A program made the position numbers and the translations under genes. A DNA stretch of 64,000 nt. It comes from Clostridium paridis. Lineage in GTDB: Bacteria > Bacillota > Clostridia > Clostridiales > Clostridiaceae. The stretch lies in contig NZ_JAESWA010000017.1 of NCBI RefSeq assembly GCF_016765615.1, positions 310,001 to 374,000 on the forward strand, written 5' to 3'. Of this stretch, positions 57,981 to 64,000 are shown in pieces; position 1 is the first letter of the stretch; every line of letters begins with the position of its first letter. A model generated the notes under the pieces. That model saw only the letters and a program-made list of their open reading frames with translations. It did no database searches and was not told the DNA's origin.

Positions 57981-58802
57981 TTATAGGATTTTTTTACAAT
58001 CCTCGTAACCTAATTTATATAAGCTAATTAGCTTTTCTCTATTCTTAGTCATTCTCTCTACTTGAAGTTTTTCGCTTGGCCTTATAACTATGGCTTTACC
58101 ATCTTTTTCAAGTTTCTCTATTAACTCTAATTGCCTATTATATACTTCACTTCTACTTTCAAGCGCTTTTAATAGATTAGGGTATTTTTTATATTTTTGC
58201 TTAACAAAAAAAGATACCTTTGAATTTGGCTTTCTATATCCAGCATTTCTTGTTAATACAACAACAAATTTATCATAACCATCTTTAATTGCCTTCTCTA
58301 TTGGAAGTGGATCTGCTAATGCACCATCTAAATATAGTTTATCCTCATAATGAACAATTGGTGAAATTATTGGAAGTGATGAAGAGGCTCTTACAATCAT
58401 ATTAGGGTCACTTGCTTCGCTTTTTTCATAATAGTTAGCTTTGCCAGTCTCAACATCAGTAACTCCAATATAAAATGTAGCTTCGCTTTCTTTAAACGCT
58501 TTATAATCAAAAACTTCTAATTCATTTGGAAGTACATCATATATAAAATCCATTCCAAAAAGTGAACCTTCTTTTAAGTAATTTCTTAAACTTAAATATC
58601 TTTTATCCCTGATGTAATCTGCAAAAATCCTTTTGTTTCTACCTCTCTGCCCAGAAATATAAGAAAAAGCATAACTGGCACCGGCAGATACTCCAATAAC
58701 ATATGGAAATCTAACCTCATTTTCTAAAAAATATTCTAGAACACCAGCCGTATATACTCCTCTCATTCCTCCGCCTTCTAAAATTAATGCATGATCTTTC
58801 AT
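57981..58802 (-). CDS. Patatin-like phospholipase family protein
   Basis: 273 residues with the complete patatin set: oxyanion loop EGGGMRG (residues 9-15), nucleophile Ser39 in GVSAGAS, and the Asp159 of the Ser-Asp dyad in YLDGALADP. No signal peptide or membrane helix, so it is cytosolic or peripheral. It resembles the bacterial YjjU/RssA-type group that hydrolyses lipids, but the substrate is unknown. AGGAGG precedes ATG 58802. It is divergent from sufC and not linked to a lipid operon. Confidence 0.87.
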   Translation of the reverse strand: MKDHALILEGGGMRGVYTAGVLEYFLENEVRFPYVIGVSAGASYAFSYISGQRGRNKRIFADYIRDKRYLSLRNYLKEGSLFGMDFIYDVLPNELEVFDYKAFKESEATFYIGVTDVETGKANYYEKSEASDPNMIVRASSSLPIISPIVHYEDKLYLDGALADPLPIEKAIKDGYDKFVVVLTRNAGYRKPNSKVSFFVKQKYKKYPNLLKALESRSEVYNRQLELIEKLEKDGKAIVIRPSEKLQVERMTKNREKLISLYKLGYEDCKKIL

Positions 58803-58930
58803 TACTATTCCTCCTACTAAATACTGCGTCTATATATAATATACCAAATTTTTACGTATTAATCTCTTAAAATTATGTAAACTTAAGTTTTCATTATAGA
58901 ACTGCAAGTTCCACTTCAACTATTAATATC

Positions 58931-58959
58931 TTGACTTAGAAAGTTATGGGTGATAATAT
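58931..58959 (+). promoter_or_regulatory. Sigma-A promoter of sufCBDSU
   Basis: TTGACT (58931-58936), a 17-base spacer and TAATAT (58954-58959), about 45 bases ahead of sufC. Between it and the gene lies AATCAGAGTAAATTAATCGGAATT, an imperfect dyad that could be an operator for an iron-sulfur regulator such as an IscR homologue, but I could not match it to a known box. Confidence 0.7.
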
Positions 58960-59003
58960 AAAAATAAATCAGAGTAAATTAATCGGAATTAAGAGGTGTT
59001 TTT

Positions 59004-59756
59004 ATGAAAGAAAACTTAATAACAATAAATTCATTAAGTACAAAAGTTCAAGATAGAGATATATTAAAGTCTCTCAATCTTTCAATAAATAAAGGAGAAG
59101 TTCATGTAATAATGGGACCTAATGGTGCTGGAAAGTCAACCTTAGCCTATACCATTATGGGACACCCAAAATATGAAGTATCTGAAGGATCCATAGTTTT
59201 TGAAGGTGAAAATATAACTGAATTAAAGGTTAATGAAAGAGCAAAAAGAGGTATATTTTTATCTTTTCAAAGTCCAGAGGCGGTTCCTGGTATAACTGTT
59301 GAAAACTTCATAAGAACTGCAAAAAGTTCAATTGAAGATAAAAATATAAGCCCTTTCTCATTTAACTTTAAGTTAAGAAATAAGATGAACTCTTTAAAAA
59401 TTCCTGAATCATATAGTGAAAGATATTTAAACGTTGGATTCTCAGGTGGAGAGAGGAAGAAAAACGAAATACTTCAAATGCTCTTACTTGAGCCAAAGCT
59501 TGCAATACTTGATGAAACTGATTCTGGTCTAGATGTTGATGCAGTCAAAATTGTTTCTGAAGGCGTTTCAATGTTTAAGAATGAAAATAACTCAATTTTA
59601 ATAATTACACATAATACTAAGATTCTAGAACACTTAAAGCCTGATTTCGTTCATGTTTTAATAGATGGAAATATTGTTAAAACTGGTGGAGAAGAAATTA
59701 TTAATGACATTAATGAAAATGGCTTCAGTAGTTTTAAAACTCTTATAGAAAAGTAA
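59004..59756 (+). CDS. sufC: Fe-S cluster assembly ATPase SufC
   Basis: 250-residue ABC-type ATPase of the SufBCD scaffold complex. Walker A is GPNGAGKST (38-46), the signature is FSGGERKKNEI, and Walker B is LAILDETDSGLDVDA, which is characteristic of SufC. It has no membrane partner. GAGGTG precedes ATG 59004. First gene of the five-gene suf operon. Confidence 0.96.
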   Translation: MKENLITINSLSTKVQDRDILKSLNLSINKGEVHVIMGPNGAGKSTLAYTIMGHPKYEVSEGSIVFEGENITELKVNERAKRGIFLSFQSPEAVPGITVENFIRTAKSSIEDKNISPFSFNFKLRNKMNSLKIPESYSERYLNVGFSGGERKKNEILQMLLLEPKLAILDETDSGLDVDAVKIVSEGVSMFKNENNSILIITHNTKILEHLKPDFVHVLIDGNIVKTGGEEIINDINENGFSSFKTLIEK

Positions 59757-59766
59757 GGTGAGAAAT

Positions 59767-61173
59767 ATGGAAAATAAAAAGACCTTCATAGAAGATGTTG
59801 ATAGAGGCATATATGATGTGAAGAATGAAGATAAATTCAGCTATAAAACTGAAAAAGGATTAACAAAAGAGGTTATCTTAGCAATTTCTAAAGAAAAAGA
59901 TGATCCTGATTGGATGAGAGATTTTAGATTAAAATCTCTAGACATTTATAACTCAATTGAAGTTCCAACTTGGGGTCCTGATATTAGTGATTTAGATATG
60001 AATAATATTGTAGCATATGTAAAACCTGATACTTCTATGAAAGGAACTTGGGATGAGGTTCCAGACGAAATCAAAAATACTTTTGAATTACTTGGAATTC
60101 CTGAAGCTGAAAGAACTTCCTTAGCTGGTGTTGGTGCTCAATATGATTCTGAAGTTGTTTACCATAGTATACGAGAAGATCTAGTTAAACAAGGAGTTAT
60201 ATATACTGATATAGAAACTGCACTAAAAGAACATGGAGATATCGTTAAGAAATACTTTATGAAACTAGTCCCTCCCCAAGATCATAAATTTGCAGCATTA
60301 CATGGGGCTGTATGGTCCGGAGGTTCCTTTGTTTATGTTCCTGAAGGAATAAACGTTGAAATTCCTCTTCAATCTTACTTTAGATTAAATTCTCCTGGTG
60401 CAGGTCAATTTGAACATACATTAATTATAGTAGAAAAAGGTGCAAAACTTCATTTTATTGAAGGCTGCTCTGCTCCAAAATATAATGTTACAAATTTACA
60501 TGCAGGTTGTGTAGAACTATTTGTTAAAGAAGGAGCTACCTTAAGATATTCCACTATTGAAAATTGGTCGCGAAATATGATGAATCTTAATACTAAGAGA
60601 GCTTCTGTAGAGAAAAATGGTAAAATTGAATGGATTTCTGGTTCATTTGGTTCTAAAGTTTCAATGCTATATCCTATGAGTATTTTAAAAGGCGAAGGTG
60701 CATCTTCTGAGTTTACCGGAATTACCTTTGCATCTTCAGGACAAAACTTGGACACAGGCACTAAAGTTGTTCATGCCGCACCAAATACTACTTCTACTAT
60801 TAATTCTAAATCAATTTCAAAGAATGGTGGTATTGCAACATATAGAGGTGTAGTTAAAATTACCCCTGCTGCAGTAAATTCTAAATCAACTGTTTCCTGT
60901 GAATCATTGATGTTAGATAATGAGTCTATCTCTGATACTATTCCAGTTATTCAAATAGAAAATGATGAGGTAGATATCGGACATGAAGCTAAAATCGGAA
61001 GAATATCTGATGATGCTATCTTCTATTTAATGTCTAGAGGCCTAAGTGAGGATGAAGCTAAGAAAATGATTGTAAGGGGATTTGTAGAACCTATATCAAA
61101 GGAACTTCCACTTGAGTACGCAGTTGAAATGAATAACTTAATAAATTTAGAACTAGAAGGAGCCATAGGTTAG
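59767..61173 (+). CDS. sufB: Fe-S cluster assembly scaffold SufB
   Basis: 468 residues with a right-handed beta-helix of the SufBD family. Diagnostic stretches are WGPDISDLDMNNIVAYV near the start, YVPEGINVEIPLQSYFRLNSPGAGQFEHTLI, HFIEGCSAP (candidate cluster Cys), and DIGHEAKIGRISDDAIFYLMSRGLSEDEAK at the end. I chose ATG 59767 with AAGGTGAG just upstream; the frame is also open from 59758. It follows sufC directly. Confidence 0.96.
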   Translation: MENKKTFIEDVDRGIYDVKNEDKFSYKTEKGLTKEVILAISKEKDDPDWMRDFRLKSLDIYNSIEVPTWGPDISDLDMNNIVAYVKPDTSMKGTWDEVPDEIKNTFELLGIPEAERTSLAGVGAQYDSEVVYHSIREDLVKQGVIYTDIETALKEHGDIVKKYFMKLVPPQDHKFAALHGAVWSGGSFVYVPEGINVEIPLQSYFRLNSPGAGQFEHTLIIVEKGAKLHFIEGCSAPKYNVTNLHAGCVELFVKEGATLRYSTIENWSRNMMNLNTKRASVEKNGKIEWISGSFGSKVSMLYPMSILKGEGASSEFTGITFASSGQNLDTGTKVVHAAPNTTSTINSKSISKNGGIATYRGVVKITPAAVNSKSTVSCESLMLDNESISDTIPVIQIENDEVDIGHEAKIGRISDDAIFYLMSRGLSEDEAKKMIVRGFVEPISKELPLEYAVEMNNLINLELEGAIG

Positions 61174-61184
61174 GAGGGGTATTT

Positions 61185-62276
61185 ATGTCAGAAATATTTA
61201 AAAATTTAAATGAAATACCAGTAAAGACTTTTCGTTGGCTTGGAATAAATAACTTGTCACTAAAAGATATTGCAATTCCAGAAGTTCATAACCTTAGTAG
61301 AAACTATAGTGATATAAAAAATGATAACTATGATTTAATCTACTCTAATAAAAAATCACCTGAACTTTTAGAACTGAAGAACGAAACTTTTGGTATCTCA
61401 AATGAAGTAATTAAAGAAATAAATGAAAATTATAATTTAGGTTTTTTCTTAAACATTAAAAAATCTACTACAGAACCAATAATATTAAACTTTGAATTTG
61501 ATGATAATGATAAATCAATTATAGATAACAACTTAATTATTGCTGATGAGAATTCTAACGCGACAGTAGTTTTGAATTACTCTTCCCTAAATGAATCATC
61601 AAGCTATCATAATGGACTTATAAAAATAATTGCAAATAAAAACTCAAAAATCAATGTATTTGTTATTCAAAAGCTTAATAATAGCAGCATAAACTTAAAC
61701 TCATCACTTTCATTGATTAGAGAAAATGCTGAAGTTAACTTTAGTTCAATAGATTTAGGAAGTAAATACTCAATTTCAAGTTACAATTCCTTCTTAAATG
61801 AAAATAAAGGCATATCAAATTTAGATTCCTTATACCTTGGCGAAGACGAAAAAATTATTGATATCAACTACTCAATAATACATAATGGAAAGGAAACTAA
61901 AAGTGAAATCAATGCAAAAGGTGCCTTGCTTGGTAAAAGCAAAAAAATATTCAGAGGAACTTTAGATTTTAGAAAAGGCTCATCAAAATCGGTTGGAAAG
62001 GAAGAAGAGTATGTAATGCTACTTTCTCCTAACGTGAAGAACAGTTCAATTCCTCTACTTCTATCTAGAGAAGATGATATTCAAGGAGAACATGCTGCTT
62101 CAGCAGGAAAAATTGATGAGAGCACTTTATTCTATTTAATGAGCAGAGGTTTATCTATTGAAGAAAGTAGAAAACTACTTATTTTAGCTCACTTTACTCC
62201 ACTTATTAATAAGTTACCAGCGGACTTTAGAGATGATATTATTACTACTATTGAAAGGAAGTTAAAAAATGCATAA
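61185..62276 (+). CDS. sufD: Fe-S cluster assembly protein SufD
   Basis: 363 residues, a SufB paralogue lacking the N-terminal part. The SufBD core occupies the second half, with GKSKKIFRGTLDFRKGSSKSVGKEE and DIQGEHAASAGKIDESTLFYLMSRGLSIEESR, the SufD hallmark (GEHAAS with its invariant His). The N-terminal half is more diverged and rich in Asn, Ser and Lys. GGAGG precedes ATG 61185. It overlaps sufS by eight bases. Confidence 0.93.
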   Translation: MSEIFKNLNEIPVKTFRWLGINNLSLKDIAIPEVHNLSRNYSDIKNDNYDLIYSNKKSPELLELKNETFGISNEVIKEINENYNLGFFLNIKKSTTEPIILNFEFDDNDKSIIDNNLIIADENSNATVVLNYSSLNESSSYHNGLIKIIANKNSKINVFVIQKLNNSSINLNSSLSLIRENAEVNFSSIDLGSKYSISSYNSFLNENKGISNLDSLYLGEDEKIIDINYSIIHNGKETKSEINAKGALLGKSKKIFRGTLDFRKGSSKSVGKEEEYVMLLSPNVKNSSIPLLLSREDDIQGEHAASAGKIDESTLFYLMSRGLSIEESRKLLILAHFTPLINKLPADFRDDIITTIERKLKNA

Positions 62277-63489
62277 CAACATTAAAACTCAATTTCCACT
62301 ACTTAATAACAATAAAAATTTAGTATATCTTGACTCCGCTGCAACATCTCAAAAGCCCTATAGTGTTATTAATGCACTAACTGAATATTATAATAATGCA
62401 AATGCAAATCCTCATCGAGGAGCCTACTCTATATCAATTGAATCCACAAGGATCTATGAAGAAGGAAGAGAAAAAATAAAAAGATTTTTAAATCTTCCTT
62501 CCTCTCATGAAGTAATTTTTACTAAAAACAATACAGAAGCTATAAATCTTGTTGCTTACTCATATGGGTTAAACTTTATAAATGAAGGTGATGAAGTTCT
62601 TATTGCAATTACTGAGCATCACTCAAATCTAATACCTTGGCAGCAAGTTGCAAAAGTTAAAAATGCTAAGCTAAATTATCTTTATTTGAATGAAGATTAT
62701 GAAATTACAGATGAGGAAATTAAAAATAAATTAACTGAAAAAACAAAAATCGTAGCAATTGGTCAAGTTTCAAATGTTTTAGGTACAGTAAATCCAGTTG
62801 ATAAGGTGATTAAAAGAGCACATGAATTAAATGCTAAAGTAATGATAGATGGTGCTCAAGGACTTCCTCATTTGAAAACTGATTTATCAAAGTTAACTCC
62901 TGATTTTTATTCTTTTTCACCGCATAAAATATTTGCACCAATGGGGATAGGAGTTTTATGTGCAGATAAAAATTTGCTCGAGGAAATGCCACCATTCATG
63001 TTTGGTGGTGATATGGTTGAATATGTATACGAACAAGAAACTACCTTTGATGAGGTTCCTCATAAATTTGAAGCAGGAACCCAGCATGTAGAAGGAGTTC
63101 TAGGTTTGACAAAAGCCTTAGAATTTGTTGAATATTTAGGCTATGATTATATAGAAGAAACTGATAGAGAACTTACAGAATATGCACAAGAAAGATTAAA
63201 TTCTTTACCTTATATTAAAATAATTGGACCAAAAGAAGCATCTAAGAAAATAGCTGTAATTTCTTTTCTAGTTGATGGTATACATCCACATGATATTGCT
63301 ACAATATTAGATTCTAAAGGTATAGCTGTAAGAGCTGGTAATCATTGTGCACAGCCTTTGCTAAGATTTTTAGGCATTAATTCTACCATAAGAATAAGTT
63401 TATCAATATATAATGAAAAAGCTGACATTGATAAACTGATAGATGCATTAGAATATGCTAGGAGGTTATTTGGGTATGGACATGAATAA
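62269..63489 (+). CDS. sufS: Cysteine desulfurase SufS
   Basis: 406-residue PLP enzyme that takes sulfur from cysteine and passes it to SufU. The PLP lysine is Lys220 in SFSPHKIFAP, the persulfide cysteine is Cys360 in VRAGNHCAQP, and TEHHSNLIPW holds the PLP-stacking His. The group II (SufS) rather than group I (IscS) loop around the catalytic Cys is short, as seen. It starts inside the sufD end and its own end overlaps sufU by 14 bases, so the genes are translationally linked. Confidence 0.96.
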   Translation: MHNNIKTQFPLLNNNKNLVYLDSAATSQKPYSVINALTEYYNNANANPHRGAYSISIESTRIYEEGREKIKRFLNLPSSHEVIFTKNNTEAINLVAYSYGLNFINEGDEVLIAITEHHSNLIPWQQVAKVKNAKLNYLYLNEDYEITDEEIKNKLTEKTKIVAIGQVSNVLGTVNPVDKVIKRAHELNAKVMIDGAQGLPHLKTDLSKLTPDFYSFSPHKIFAPMGIGVLCADKNLLEEMPPFMFGGDMVEYVYEQETTFDEVPHKFEAGTQHVEGVLGLTKALEFVEYLGYDYIEETDRELTEYAQERLNSLPYIKIIGPKEASKKIAVISFLVDGIHPHDIATILDSKGIAVRAGNHCAQPLLRFLGINSTIRISLSIYNEKADIDKLIDALEYARRLFGYGHE

Positions 63490-63901
63490 ACTTTATACTG
63501 AACTAATCATGGAGCATAATAATTCTAAAAGAAATAAACGAGAATTATTAAATCCAGATGTCACTGAAAAAGGTCATAATCCTTCTTGTGGTGATGAAAT
63601 TACTTTAGCTGTAAAATACAATGGAGATATTATTGAAGATCTTGCATTTACAGGAACAGGCTGTGCTATATCTCAAGCCTCTGCTTCAATAATGATTGAC
63701 TTACTAAAAGGAAAACGTAAAGAAGAAGCCTTAGCTTTAGTTGAAAAATTTATTGGAATGATTAAACGAGAAATAAATAATGAGGATGAGTTAATGGAAT
63801 TAGAAGATGCCTTGGCATTTCAAAATATTCAAAATATGCCTGCAAGAGTTAAATGTGCAGTTTTAGCTTGGCATACATTACAAGAAGCAATTAAGCAATA
63901 A
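63476..63901 (+). CDS. sufU: Zinc-dependent sulfurtransferase SufU
   Basis: 141 residues. The zinc-site residues of B. subtilis SufU are conserved: Cys38 and Asp40 in NPSCGDEI, Cys63 in GTGCAISQASASIM and Cys127 in ARVKCAVLAWH. The SufU-type insertion is present between the last two cysteines, which separates it from IscU scaffolds. It receives sulfur from SufS. I chose ATG 63476 because AGGAGG lies about 10 bases ahead; an ATG at 63455 precedes that site. It ends the operon at a terminator. Confidence 0.94.
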   Translation: MDMNKLYTELIMEHNNSKRNKRELLNPDVTEKGHNPSCGDEITLAVKYNGDIIEDLAFTGTGCAISQASASIMIDLLKGKRKEEALALVEKFIGMIKREINNEDELMELEDALAFQNIQNMPARVKCAVLAWHTLQEAIKQ

Positions 63902-63930
63902 AAATCAGAGGTCTAACCTCTGATTTTTCT
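63901..63930. terminator. Terminator of sufCBDSU (bidirectional)
   Basis: AAAATCAGAGGT and ACCTCTGATTTT pair around CTA. T-runs on the right serve the suf operon and A-runs on the left serve a minus-strand gene ending at 63930. Confidence 0.85.
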
Positions 63931-64000
63931 TACTTAAATATTGTTAAATACAAAAGAACTATATTTAAACTTATAATAATCCCTGCAATAATCATACCAA
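63930..64000 (-). CDS. C-terminal end of a membrane protein (partial)
   Basis: The minus-strand frame from the right edge reads a hydrophobic stretch (IIAGIIISLNIVLLYLTIF) and ends in a Lys and TAA at 63932-63930, directly against the bidirectional terminator. This fits the last membrane helix of a protein whose main part lies beyond the window. The family cannot be told from 23 codons. Confidence 0.4.
   Translation of the reverse strand, partial: GMIIAGIIISLNIVLLYLTIFK

Overview
The window is a low-GC, AT-rich, gene-dense chromosomal segment typical of a Clostridium sensu stricto (cluster I) species. It carries a clostridial alpha/beta-type spore protein (partial), a SCIFF ranthipeptide with its radical SAM maturase, a fused 2-hydroxyacyl-CoA dehydratase activator of over 1,400 residues, the oxygen-independent HemZ, a SufCBDSU cluster and a T-box leader upstream of valS. 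AGGAGG-type ribosome sites are strong throughout and TTG/GTG starts are frequent. The species cannot be fixed from the sequence. No rRNA, tRNA, phage, insertion sequence with a transposase, or CRISPR array was seen.

Left part (1-13.8 kb): end of a spore protein gene; an asd-dapA-dapB operon for aspartate-semialdehyde and dihydrodipicolinate synthesis; an oligopeptide importer (oppBCDF-oppA, minus strand); an aminotransferase with cobO; and dapH facing the other way. Asd, DapA, DapB, DapH and probably the aminotransferase cover most of the acetylase branch towards diaminopimelate. A double-OB-fold SSB-like protein and a DUF4364 regulator follow.

Middle (13.8-39 kb): a YncE-like propeller protein, an LtaS-type lipoteichoic acid synthase with a small membrane partner, folC and a HAD phosphatase, T-box-controlled valS, the giant dehydratase activator, a TPR protein, a minus-strand M16 peptidase-recX-transglutaminase group divergent from a two-component system, an SDR, an M19 dipeptidase, a metallophosphoesterase, glyA, a two-gene ThrE-type exporter, and an autoregulated CsoR/CstR-family repressor.

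Right part (39-64 kb): a long minus-strand housekeeping block, relA-dtd-MBL hydrolase-hemZ-hisS-aspS, preceded by apt and a RecJ-like protein that has lost its catalytic motifs. Then come secDF, scfB-scfA, a TIGR04086 membrane protein, yajC-tgt-queA-ruvB-ruvA and a BofC-like gene, an order resembling the Bacillus bofC-ruvAB-queA-tgt-yajC region. A patatin-like protein and a plus-strand sufCBDSU cluster with a near-consensus promoter close the window.

The least explained features are two families of dispersed, non-coding intergenic repeats. Family B is an imperfect palindrome of about 100 bp, with copies at 336, 27173 and 52941. Family A is a modular element, with copies at 11950, 26891 and 38942. 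Other points of interest are the RecJ-like pseudoenzyme, a CsoR-family repressor with Tyr at the copper-ligand His position, and a terminator-like hairpin just ahead of the dehydratase-activator gene.
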